Assembly: GCA_964387365.1 (NCBI GenBank)
Contig: CAYLWP010000163.1
Coordinates: 1-5,899, forward strand
Reading direction: 5' to 3'
DNA from: COE1 sp964387365
GTDB taxonomy: Bacteria; Bacillota; Clostridia; Lachnospirales; Lachnospiraceae
Length of the DNA stretch: 5,899 nucleotides
In this document: in pieces, positions 1-5,893 of the stretch
Position numbering within the stretch: position 1 is the stretch's first letter
Layout: each line of letters starts with the position of its first letter
Notes under the pieces: model-generated
Database searches by the model: none
What the model was told of the DNA's origin: nothing
What the model saw: the letters and a program-made list of their open reading frames with translations, nothing else
Program-made: the position numbers and the translations under genes

Positions 1-16
1 TGTTTGTGATGCCCAA
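1..16 (-). CDS. rnfB: possible first codons of rnfB, cut by the window edge
   Basis: rnfB, the ferredoxin-side iron-sulfur subunit, normally follows rnfA in clostridial rnf operons. Between the rnfA stop (68) and the edge, the only start that stays open to the edge and gives a plausible N-terminus is TTG at 14-16, reading (M)GITN. A purine-rich stretch precedes it, but the clearer AGAGG at 36-40 is 19 nt away, too far for a normal site. Only five codons are visible, so the identification rests on operon order, and the true start may lie outside the window. Confidence 0.25.
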
Positions 17-67
17 ATTTATTCTCTATCCACTACCTCTTTGTTTCAAACTTCATTCCTCCAATCC

Positions 68-655
68 TTATAACAATCCTGAGAATCCACAGAATGCAAT
101 TGCCATCAGACCTGCTGTAATCAGAACAATCGGCATACCCTGAAATGACTCCGGTATGTCATTGTATTCCATCTTTTCTCTGATTCCTGCAAGAATGACA
201 ATCGCTATCGTGAAGCCCACAGCCGTAGCAAATCCGCTTACGATACTATACAAGATACCATATTCCTTCTGTACGTTTGTCAATGCAACGCCAAGTACTG
301 CACAGTTTGTTGTAATCAGCGGAAGATATACACCGAGAGCCTGATATAAGCCCTGCATATACTTCTTTAAAAACATTTCAACGAACTGAACCAGCGCCGC
401 AATAACCAGAATAAATACAATTGTCTGGAGATAGGCAATATCAAGCGGTACAAGGATAAAACGGTATATCACCGCTGCAACCGAAGATGCTAGGGTAATA
501 ACGAAGATAATCGCAGCACCCATTCCAGCAGCCGTTTCTATCTTCTTGGATACACCAAGGAACGGACATAAGCCCTGAAACTGACTTAAAACGATATTAC
601 TCACTAATGAGGAGCCAACCAGTATGACTAATAAATCTTTTACGACATCAAGCAT
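68..655 (-). CDS. rnfA: RnfA, membrane core subunit
   Basis: RnfA (NqrE-like) is the inverted-topology partner of RnfE in the membrane core, and a cysteine pair from each protein is thought to hold the shared iron-sulfur centre. The 195-residue protein has the usual family length and is mostly hydrophobic, consistent with six membrane helices. Diagnostic stretches are SQFQGLCPFLGVS (C30) and LITTNCAVLGVAL (C118). The start is ATG with AGGAGG at 665-670, 9 nt upstream, and overlaps the rnfE stop by 8 nt (ATGCTTGA). The stop is TAA. The gene lies outside the duplicated unit and is single copy. The next gene in clostridial operons is rnfB, which should begin at or just beyond the window edge. 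Confidence 0.97.
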   Translation of the reverse strand: MLDVVKDLLVILVGSSLVSNIVLSQFQGLCPFLGVSKKIETAAGMGAAIIFVITLASSVAAVIYRFILVPLDIAYLQTIVFILVIAALVQFVEMFLKKYMQGLYQALGVYLPLITTNCAVLGVALTNVQKEYGILYSIVSGFATAVGFTIAIVILAGIREKMEYNDIPESFQGMPIVLITAGLMAIAFCGFSGLL

Positions 656-1445
656 CCTTATTCTCCTCCTTTACTTCTTCTTTCTTTTCTCCTGCCTGTG
701 CATCATAGAACTTATGCGAACAGCCACTGTCACCACAGCTTGCACAGTCAAAATTACATCCGGACTGAATCTTATCAGTGTTCTTGCCCTTTGCAGCAAG
801 ACTCTTCTTTACCTTATTCTGTGTTGCAGTCAGGGCCGCAAGCACGAAAAACGCTCCGGGTGCAAGACCGAAAATGCGGATTGGCTCATATTTCAATGCG
901 AAGGAACCAATCATAATTGCCTCATCTACCGGAAGAATCGCCATACCGAATAACTCACCGGCTCCGAGAATCTCTCTGACTGCACCGATACAGGTGAGCG
1001 CAACAGAGAATCCAAGTCCCATACCAAGTCCGTCAAAAAAGGACGGAATCACAGGATTCTTAGACGCAAACGCCTCAGCTCTGCCTAAAATAATACAGTT
1101 TACAACGATTAACGGAATATAGATTCCAAGCGAATCATACAGGCTTGGAATAAAGCCCTTCAGTAACAGCTCAACCATAGTTACGAAAGAAGCGATAATA
1201 ACGATAAACGCCGGAATTCTAACCTTATCCGGAATAATATTTCTAAGCAGGGAAATAATCATGTTACTTAACACAAGAACAACCGTTGTGGTAAGTCCCA
1301 TTCCCAATCCGTTCATGGCAGATGTTGTAACTGCCAGTGTCGGACACATACCAAGCATCAGAACAAACGTCGGATTTTCCTTAATCAGGCCGTTAAAAAA
1401 TACCTGTGCAGCGCCGTTCTTTTCTTTTACATTGACATCACTCAT
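648..1445 (-). CDS. rnfE: RnfE, membrane core subunit, complete copy
   Basis: RnfE (NqrD-like) is a six-helix membrane protein that pairs with RnfA, and the two share an iron-sulfur centre inside the membrane (family knowledge). The 265-residue product shows the cysteine signatures GMCPTLAVT (C34) and VVNCIILGRAE (C117), each the counterpart of a cysteine in RnfA. After the last hydrophobic segment (about 193-207) comes a hydrophilic tail with four cysteines, C230, C234, C237 and C242, then a Glu/Lys-rich end. The ATG at 1445 is preferred: it overlaps the rnfG stop (ATGA) and has GGGAGG 9 nt upstream (1455-1460). The earlier ATG at 1466 would add seven residues from within rnfG. The TGA stop overlaps the rnfA start by 8 nt. 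Codons 1-237 lie in the repeat unit and the last 28 are unique to this copy, so this is the intact gene. Confidence 0.95.
   Translation of the reverse strand: MSDVNVKEKNGAAQVFFNGLIKENPTFVLMLGMCPTLAVTTSAMNGLGMGLTTTVVLVLSNMIISLLRNIIPDKVRIPAFIVIIASFVTMVELLLKGFIPSLYDSLGIYIPLIVVNCIILGRAEAFASKNPVIPSFFDGLGMGLGFSVALTCIGAVREILGAGELFGMAILPVDEAIMIGSFALKYEPIRIFGLAPGAFFVLAALTATQNKVKKSLAAKGKNTDKIQSGCNFDCASCGDSGCSHKFYDAQAGEKKEEVKEENKDA
665..670 (-). promoter_or_regulatory. ribosome binding site for rnfA
   Basis: AGGAGG lies within the last codons of rnfE, 9 nt before the rnfA ATG at 655. It lies in the part of rnfE that is missing from the truncated copy, so the duplicated segment carries no rnfA translation signal. 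Confidence 0.8.
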
Positions 1446-2053
1446 TGTGCACTGCCTCCCTTCCATTCGTTCTGAAAATAGGTAAGTCCCGTATTGACGC
1501 CGTTTACAATAGCATCAGACGTAACGGTTGCGCCACTGATTGCATCAATCTGCGAATCATTGGTGGAACCTGTCTTTGTTACCGTAAAGCTGTCAGCCTG
1601 CTTGTTTACAAACTGCGGAACGATTACGTCCTCTGCCTTCATACCAAGTCCCGGTGTTTCGGCAATACTAAGCAGGGAAATACCGTTCAGTACACCATCC
1701 TTGGTCAGACCCATGGTAAACCGGATATCTCCGGCATAGCCTTCATGGTCAGTCACAGTGAGAACATATCCCATCACAGCTCCGGTCTCGTCCAATGCAC
1801 ACATAACCTCCTCAATATCTGCTCCGGTTACACCTGCCTGTGTTAAAGCAGCGGAAGCTGCCTCTGCATCAAAGCCTTCATATGCTTCAAAGCTTGCTGC
1901 CGCCTCAAATACATTACGGCAAGCCTCTGTTTTTGCCTTTTCCTCCTGAGCCGCAATCGGTTCCTTGGTAATATCGTAAACAACACCAAGCAGTAAGCCT
2001 GCTACCAAGGTAATCGCAAAGAGAATCAGCGCATCTTTAATCATATTTTTCAT
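1442..2053 (-). CDS. rnfG: RnfG, FMN-carrying subunit, copy 2 of a duplicated gene
   Basis: This second complete rnfG encodes the same 203 residues as the gene at 3017-3628. It has the same anchor (about 8-26), ETPGLG (132-137) and flavinylation motif SGAT (173-176, T176). Its ribosome binding site (AGGAGG, 2063-2068, 9 nt before ATG) and the ATGA overlap with the preceding rnfD stop are also duplicated, so translation signals are intact. Here, however, the preceding rnfD is only a fragment. Its TGA overlaps the ATG of the complete rnfE at 1445. If the duplication is real, the cell makes RnfG from two identical genes on one transcript, which could raise RnfG and RnfE relative to RnfC and RnfD. 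No sequence difference separates the two copies. Confidence 0.95.
   Translation of the reverse strand: MKNMIKDALILFAITLVAGLLLGVVYDITKEPIAAQEEKAKTEACRNVFEAAASFEAYEGFDAEAASAALTQAGVTGADIEEVMCALDETGAVMGYVLTVTDHEGYAGDIRFTMGLTKDGVLNGISLLSIAETPGLGMKAEDVIVPQFVNKQADSFTVTKTGSTNDSQIDAISGATVTSDAIVNGVNTGLTYFQNEWKGGSAQ
1455..1460 (-). promoter_or_regulatory. ribosome binding site for complete rnfE
   Basis: GGGAGG lies 9 nt before the ATG at 1445, within the end of rnfG copy 2. It selects the 265-residue RnfE start over the ATG at 1466. Confidence 0.8.
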
Positions 2054-2310
2054 GCTTTTTCTCCTCCTTTTCCGAATGGCTTAGGCATGGTAAACTTCTC
2101 AATCAGCGGAACAAGAAGATTTCCTATAATAATTGCATAGGAAACACCCTCTGCGGAAGGTCCGAATAAACGGAAGATTCCTGTCATAATTCCCAGGAAA
2201 ATACCATACAGGTACTGTCCGTTCCTGGTAATCGGTCTTGTTACATAGTCTGTTGCCATGAAAAAGGCACCAAGCATCAGACCGCCACCTGCAAGATGTG
2301 CTGATATGTA
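2050..2310 (-). pseudogene. rnfD: 3' fragment of rnfD (codons 225-310) left by the duplication
   Basis: This is a remnant holding the last 86 codons of rnfD, identical to 3625-3885. It lacks the first 224 codons, and with them the flavinylation threonine T151 and the 114-128 loop, so it cannot act as RnfD. Upstream of the junction the rnfD frame stays open only back to a TGA at 2323-2325. The first in-frame ATG is at 2277 (M236 of RnfD) and would give a 75-residue peptide with FMATDYVTRP and the last hydrophobic segments. That ATG overlaps the TGA of the truncated rnfE as TGATG, with AGGTGG 7 nt upstream, so translation by reinitiation is possible. The fragment's own stop overlaps the start of rnfG copy 2, and it carries that gene's ribosome binding site. 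It may matter mainly as the leader that keeps rnfG copy 2 coupled. Confidence 0.9.
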
Positions 2311-3020
2311 CAGCTTGCACAGTCAAAATTACATCCGGACTGAATCTTATCAGTGTTCTTGCCCTTTGCAGCAAGACTCTTCTTTACCTTATTCTGTGTT
2401 GCAGTCAGGGCCGCAAGCACGAAAAACGCTCCGGGTGCAAGACCGAAAATGCGGATTGGCTCATATTTCAATGCGAAGGAACCAATCATAATTGCCTCAT
2501 CTACCGGAAGAATCGCCATACCGAATAACTCACCGGCTCCGAGAATCTCTCTGACTGCACCGATACAGGTGAGCGCAACAGAGAATCCAAGTCCCATACC
2601 AAGTCCGTCAAAAAAGGACGGAATCACAGGATTCTTAGACGCAAACGCCTCAGCTCTGCCTAAAATAATACAGTTTACAACGATTAACGGAATATAGATT
2701 CCAAGCGAATCATACAGGCTTGGAATAAAGCCCTTCAGTAACAGCTCAACCATAGTTACGAAAGAAGCGATAATAACGATAAACGCCGGAATTCTAACCT
2801 TATCCGGAATAATATTTCTAAGCAGGGAAATAATCATGTTACTTAACACAAGAACAACCGTTGTGGTAAGTCCCATTCCCAATCCGTTCATGGCAGATGT
2901 TGTAACTGCCAGTGTCGGACACATACCAAGCATCAGAACAAACGTCGGATTTTCCTTAATCAGGCCGTTAAAAAATACCTGTGCAGCGCCGTTCTTTTCT
3001 TTTACATTGACATCACTCAT
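2277..3020 (-). CDS. rnfE: RnfE copy 1, C-terminally truncated at the duplication junction
   Basis: This is the second copy of the membrane subunit RnfE, cut by the repeat junction. Residues 1-237 are identical to the intact RnfE, including all the hydrophobic segments and the two membrane cysteines C34 (GMCPT) and C117 (VVNCIILG) that are the expected ligands of the RnfA/RnfE iron-sulfur centre. After C237 the frame runs into rnfD sequence in a different register and adds ten unrelated residues (TYQHILQVAV) before TGA, giving 247 residues instead of 265. The lost 28 residues hold the fourth tail cysteine (C242) and a charged Glu/Lys-rich end. The start is the ATG at 3020, which overlaps the rnfG stop and has GGGAGG 9 nt upstream (3030-3035); an in-frame ATG at 3041 lies inside rnfG ahead of that site. 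The protein may still fold, since the conserved core is retained. Its function is unknown. Confidence 0.88.
   Translation of the reverse strand: MSDVNVKEKNGAAQVFFNGLIKENPTFVLMLGMCPTLAVTTSAMNGLGMGLTTTVVLVLSNMIISLLRNIIPDKVRIPAFIVIIASFVTMVELLLKGFIPSLYDSLGIYIPLIVVNCIILGRAEAFASKNPVIPSFFDGLGMGLGFSVALTCIGAVREILGAGELFGMAILPVDEAIMIGSFALKYEPIRIFGLAPGAFFVLAALTATQNKVKKSLAAKGKNTDKIQSGCNFDCASCTYQHILQVAV
2309..2312. other. duplication junction with 2-bp microhomology
   Basis: At this novel joint, rnfE codon 237 (TGT on the minus strand) meets rnfD codon 225 (TAC). The two parental breakpoints are at 735-736 in rnfE and 3885-3886 in rnfD. They share only the dinucleotide ac, which appears once at the joint. 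No longer repeat or mobile-element end is visible around either parental site. This pattern fits end joining or template switching, or a mis-joined assembly, rather than recombination between long homologies. Confidence 0.9.
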
Positions 3021-3628
3021 TGTGCACTGCCTCCCTTCCATTCGTTCTGAAAATAGGTAAGTCCCGTATTGACGCCGTTTACAATAGCATCAGACGTAAC
3101 GGTTGCGCCACTGATTGCATCAATCTGCGAATCATTGGTGGAACCTGTCTTTGTTACCGTAAAGCTGTCAGCCTGCTTGTTTACAAACTGCGGAACGATT
3201 ACGTCCTCTGCCTTCATACCAAGTCCCGGTGTTTCGGCAATACTAAGCAGGGAAATACCGTTCAGTACACCATCCTTGGTCAGACCCATGGTAAACCGGA
3301 TATCTCCGGCATAGCCTTCATGGTCAGTCACAGTGAGAACATATCCCATCACAGCTCCGGTCTCGTCCAATGCACACATAACCTCCTCAATATCTGCTCC
3401 GGTTACACCTGCCTGTGTTAAAGCAGCGGAAGCTGCCTCTGCATCAAAGCCTTCATATGCTTCAAAGCTTGCTGCCGCCTCAAATACATTACGGCAAGCC
3501 TCTGTTTTTGCCTTTTCCTCCTGAGCCGCAATCGGTTCCTTGGTAATATCGTAAACAACACCAAGCAGTAAGCCTGCTACCAAGGTAATCGCAAAGAGAA
3601 TCAGCGCATCTTTAATCATATTTTTCAT
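3017..3628 (-). CDS. rnfG: RnfG, FMN-carrying subunit, copy 1 of a duplicated gene
   Basis: RnfG is a single-span membrane protein whose extracytoplasmic FMN-binding domain carries covalent FMN, attached in the family by the flavin transferase ApbE. The 203-residue product has a hydrophobic anchor at about 8-26 and the family segment ETPGLG at 132-137. The flavinylation motif SGAT is at 173-176, with T176 the expected acceptor. AGGAGG at 3638-3643 is 9 nt before the ATG. The start overlaps the stop of complete rnfD (ATGA), and its own TGA overlaps the start of the truncated rnfE in the same way, which implies translational coupling. The gene lies wholly inside the second repeat unit, and its protein is identical to the copy at 1442-2053. 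By position it follows the intact rnfD, as in a normal operon. Confidence 0.95.
   Translation of the reverse strand: MKNMIKDALILFAITLVAGLLLGVVYDITKEPIAAQEEKAKTEACRNVFEAAASFEAYEGFDAEAASAALTQAGVTGADIEEVMCALDETGAVMGYVLTVTDHEGYAGDIRFTMGLTKDGVLNGISLLSIAETPGLGMKAEDVIVPQFVNKQADSFTVTKTGSTNDSQIDAISGATVTSDAIVNGVNTGLTYFQNEWKGGSAQ
3030..3035 (-). promoter_or_regulatory. ribosome binding site for truncated rnfE
   Basis: GGGAGG lies inside the end of rnfG copy 1, 9 nt before the ATG at 3020. It excludes the upstream in-frame ATG at 3041 as the likely start, because that codon precedes the site. The identical site for the intact rnfE is at 1455-1460. Confidence 0.8.
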
Positions 3629-4557
3629 GCTTTTTCTCCTCCTTTTCCGAATGGCTTAGGCATGGTAAACTTCTCAATCAGCGGAACAAGAAGATTTCCT
3701 ATAATAATTGCATAGGAAACACCCTCTGCGGAAGGTCCGAATAAACGGAAGATTCCTGTCATAATTCCCAGGAAAATACCATACAGGTACTGTCCGTTCC
3801 TGGTAATCGGTCTTGTTACATAGTCTGTTGCCATGAAAAAGGCACCAAGCATCAGACCGCCACCTGCAAGATGTGCTGATATGTACTGTATATCAAAACC
3901 ATGTCCGCCGAAAATGGCAATAAAAATGACAAAGCTTACAATATATGAACCCGGTATACGCAAATCAATAATACCTAATAAAATCAGGAAACAGGCACCG
4001 ATTACAATGGCAATCATGCTTGTTTCACCGATTGTACCTGAGGTACGACCGATAATCATATCAAATACATTTACAGCTTCTCCGTTTTTTAACAGGGCAA
4101 GTGGTGTTGCTCCTGTATAGGTATCACAATCAAAGTTTGTCATGATAGATGTGAAGGAGATTAACAGGAAGCATCTTCCTCCCAACGCCGGGTTCATAAA
4201 GTTCTGTCCCAGTCCTCCGAACAGCATCTTAACAACTAAAATAGCAAAGATACCACCTAATACACCAATCCATAACGGTGCCTTTGGCGGCAGATTCAGC
4301 GCCAGCAGTAAGCCTGTTACGACTGCTGACAGGTCGCCGATTGTTACCTTCATTTTCATGCATTTTTCATATAGGTACTCTGTTAAAACGGTTGAAGCAA
4401 TCGTTACCAGAACCAATAACAATGCATGTAATCCAAAATTACATACGCCAAATCCGGTTGCAGGAAGCAAAGCAAGAACGACATATCCCATAATACTTGA
4501 TGTCGTTTCCTTCGACCTGATGTGCGGATTTGAAGATACTTTCAATAATTTATCCAC
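3625..4557 (-). CDS. rnfD: RnfD, membrane flavoprotein subunit, complete copy
   Basis: RnfD is a polytopic membrane subunit, homologous to NqrB, with FMN bound covalently to a threonine; it takes part in electron transfer across the membrane and ion pumping (family knowledge). The 310-residue protein has the expected length. Visible hallmarks are a conserved loop GGLGQNFMNPALGGR at 114-128, the flavinylation motif TGAT at 148-151 (T151 the likely FMN acceptor) and FMATDYVTRP at 241-250. Many hydrophobic segments run throughout. The start is GTG, not ATG: AGGAGG at 4565-4570 sits 7 nt upstream and the encoded MDKLLKVSSNPHIRS is a normal RnfD N-terminus, while the next ATG (codon 23) would remove it. 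The TGA stop overlaps the rnfG start by 4 nt (ATGA). Codons 225-310 of this gene belong to the duplicated unit and recur at 2050-2310. Confidence 0.96.
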   Translation of the reverse strand: MDKLLKVSSNPHIRSKETTSSIMGYVVLALLPATGFGVCNFGLHALLLVLVTIASTVLTEYLYEKCMKMKVTIGDLSAVVTGLLLALNLPPKAPLWIGVLGGIFAILVVKMLFGGLGQNFMNPALGGRCFLLISFTSIMTNFDCDTYTGATPLALLKNGEAVNVFDMIIGRTSGTIGETSMIAIVIGACFLILLGIIDLRIPGSYIVSFVIFIAIFGGHGFDIQYISAHLAGGGLMLGAFFMATDYVTRPITRNGQYLYGIFLGIMTGIFRLFGPSAEGVSYAIIIGNLLVPLIEKFTMPKPFGKGGEKA

Positions 4558-4564
4558 AGCTATG

Positions 4565-4570
4565 CCTCCT
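4565..4570 (-). promoter_or_regulatory. ribosome binding site that fixes the GTG start of rnfD
   Basis: AGGAGG on the minus strand lies 7 nt upstream of GTG at 4557. It overlaps the last codons of rnfC, so rnfC and rnfD are probably translated in tandem. It supports the non-ATG start, since no nearby in-frame ATG has a comparable site. Confidence 0.85.
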
Positions 4571-5882
4571 ATTTTTTCTTCTTAGCAAGTAAGATTTTTC
4601 TCATTGATTTGATTGACTGTGTAATCTGTCTCTTTGCAGGACATACAAAGCTGCAACAGCCACATTCCACACACTCTAATCCATGACAGGATGCAAACGT
4701 ATCCTCATCTCCATGGTCTGCACATACGGCAAGCTTTTTCGGAATCAGTCTGCTTGGACAAACCTCTGCGCACTTTCCGCAATTGATACATGCGCTTGGT
4801 GCCATGGCTGAAACCTCGTCCTTGGTCAGACAAAGCAATGCCGAAGCTGTCTTTGTTGTAGGAACATTCAAATCAAACAGTGCAAATCCCATCATAGGTC
4901 CGCCAGACACAACCTTCTCAGGCTCTGTCTTAAAGCCTCCCACTTCCGCAATCAGGTCGTTATAATTCATACCGATTCTGACGTAGAAGTTGCGTGGGTC
5001 ATTTACCGCATCACCTGTTACGGTAACAATTCTGTTCATTAAAGGCTTGCCTTCCTTTACCGCATGATATACGGCAACAATGGTATCCACATTGTCAACA
5101 ACACAGCCTGCATCTGCCGGAAGCATGGAAGAATTGATTGCTCTTCCTGTTGTTGCGTAAATCATCTGACGCTCAGCTCCCTGCGGATATTTTGTTTTCA
5201 ACGCCTTTACCGAAATCCTGTCTTCGTCCTTTGTCAGCTTCTTCAGAATCTCGATACAATCCGGTTTATTATCCTCTACCGCTAAAATACCGCGTGCGTT
5301 ATCGAACAATTTCAGAATAATCTTGAGACCTTCAACCAGCTTCTCCGGCTCCTCAACCATTCTTCTGTAATCTGATGTCAGATATGGTTCACATTCCGCA
5401 CAGTTTGCAATAACATACTCTATCTTCTCCGGTTCCTTCGGTGACAGCTTTACATGTGTCGGGAAACCGGCACCACCCATTCCGACAACACCGGCCTTTT
5501 TAATCAGCTCAATGATTTCATCTTTGCTCAGTGTCTCCGGGTCATGTGGCGTGTACTCCACTTCCTCAAATAACTCATCATTATCAATGATAATAGAATT
5601 TACCATATCTCCGGTCACAACTCTTCTTGGCTCAATCGCCTTAACGGTACCGGATACGCTGGCATAAATCGGCGCAGAAACAAATCCACCTGCTTCCGCA
5701 ATCAGCTGGCCGGTAAGAACGCGGTCACCCTTTGCAACAACCGGGACTGCCGGTGCTCCAATATGCTGACTCAGCGGATAAATCATATCACCCTTTGGCA
5801 TAATTACCTTCATAGGTTTGTCTTTTGACAGGTCTTTTCCATCGTAAGGATGAATACCGCCATGAAATGTCAGTTTTGCCAT
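4569..5882 (-). CDS. rnfC: RnfC, NADH-binding iron-sulfur subunit of the Rnf complex
   Basis: RnfC is the peripheral cytoplasmic subunit that exchanges electrons with NAD(H) in the ferredoxin:NAD+ oxidoreductase (family knowledge). The 437-residue protein opens with the family's FHGGIHP stretch (residues 5-11). It has a glycine-rich GVVGMGGAGFPTHVKL segment at 131-146, typical of the flavin/NADH-binding fold shared with complex I NuoF, then NCAECEPYLT at 160-169. Two 4Fe-4S motifs lie near the C-terminus: C365, C368, C371, C375-P and C404, C407, C410, C414-P. A lysine-rich tail (LLAKKKK) ends the protein, so the long extension of enterobacterial RsxC is absent, as is usual in clostridia. The ATG start has AAGGAG 5 nt upstream (5888-5893). 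The TAG stop lies 11 nt before rnfD. It is the first operon gene in view and lies outside the duplicated unit. Confidence 0.97.
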   Translation of the reverse strand: MAKLTFHGGIHPYDGKDLSKDKPMKVIMPKGDMIYPLSQHIGAPAVPVVAKGDRVLTGQLIAEAGGFVSAPIYASVSGTVKAIEPRRVVTGDMVNSIIIDNDELFEEVEYTPHDPETLSKDEIIELIKKAGVVGMGGAGFPTHVKLSPKEPEKIEYVIANCAECEPYLTSDYRRMVEEPEKLVEGLKIILKLFDNARGILAVEDNKPDCIEILKKLTKDEDRISVKALKTKYPQGAERQMIYATTGRAINSSMLPADAGCVVDNVDTIVAVYHAVKEGKPLMNRIVTVTGDAVNDPRNFYVRIGMNYNDLIAEVGGFKTEPEKVVSGGPMMGFALFDLNVPTTKTASALLCLTKDEVSAMAPSACINCGKCAEVCPSRLIPKKLAVCADHGDEDTFASCHGLECVECGCCSFVCPAKRQITQSIKSMRKILLAKKKK

Positions 5883-5887
5883 TACTT

Positions 5888-5893
5888 CTCCTT
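5888..5893 (-). promoter_or_regulatory. ribosome binding site for rnfC
   Basis: AAGGAG lies 5 nt before the ATG at 5882. The remaining bases to the window edge show no promoter, so the operon promoter must lie further upstream. Confidence 0.75.

Larger units (their letters stand above)
735..2309. repeat. tandem duplication unit, left copy (1575 bp)
   Basis: This is the left copy of a direct tandem repeat with a constant offset of 1575 bases. It contains codons 1-237 of the complete rnfE, all of rnfG copy 2 and the rnfD fragment. Aligning base x with x+1575 across the unit shows no mismatch or gap by eye, and reading frames on both strands translate identically in the two copies. The alignment breaks left of 735 (734 is c, 2309 is t). 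The repeat edge can slide by 2 bp because the dinucleotide ac occurs at both ends. The length is a multiple of three, but the junction joins two genes in different frames, so no in-frame fusion results. Confidence 0.97.
2310..3884. repeat. tandem duplication unit, right copy (1575 bp)
   Basis: This is the right copy of the 1575-bp tandem repeat. It contains the truncated rnfE, rnfG copy 1 and codons 226-310 of the complete rnfD. It abuts the left copy with no spacer. Identity to the left copy extends through 3886, where ac is shared, and breaks at 3887 (t, against a at 2312). The lack of any divergence, even at silent positions, means that the duplication is very recent, is kept uniform by recombination, or arose in assembly. 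Confidence 0.97.

Noticed and set aside
33..56. Seven-codon ORF (MKFETKR) just after rnfA
   Set aside because: GGAGG lies only 1 nt before its ATG, which is too close, and the peptide has no visible role. It is most likely chance in the rnfA-rnfB gap.
1446..1466. Upstream in-frame ATG giving RnfE seven extra residues (also at 3041)
   Set aside because: It lies before the GGGAGG site and inside rnfG. The ATG at 1445 or 3020 has correct spacing and the ATGA overlap seen elsewhere in the operon.
1445..1846. Long open frames on the plus strand opposite rnfG and rnfE, such as 1445-1846 and its repeat at 3020-3421
   Set aside because: They lie antisense to clearly identified rnf genes, encode no recognisable family and lack good ribosome binding sites. 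They appear twice only because the underlying DNA is duplicated.
2050..3020. In-frame RnfE-RnfD fusion protein across the junction
   Set aside because: Although the repeat length is a multiple of three, the rnfE frame enters rnfD in a different register and stops ten codons later. No fusion is made without a frameshift, and no slippery site is apparent.
735..3884. Mobile element or composite transposon as the source of the repeat
   Set aside because: The repeat contains only rnf sequence. No transposase, inverted repeats or target-site duplication are visible at its ends.
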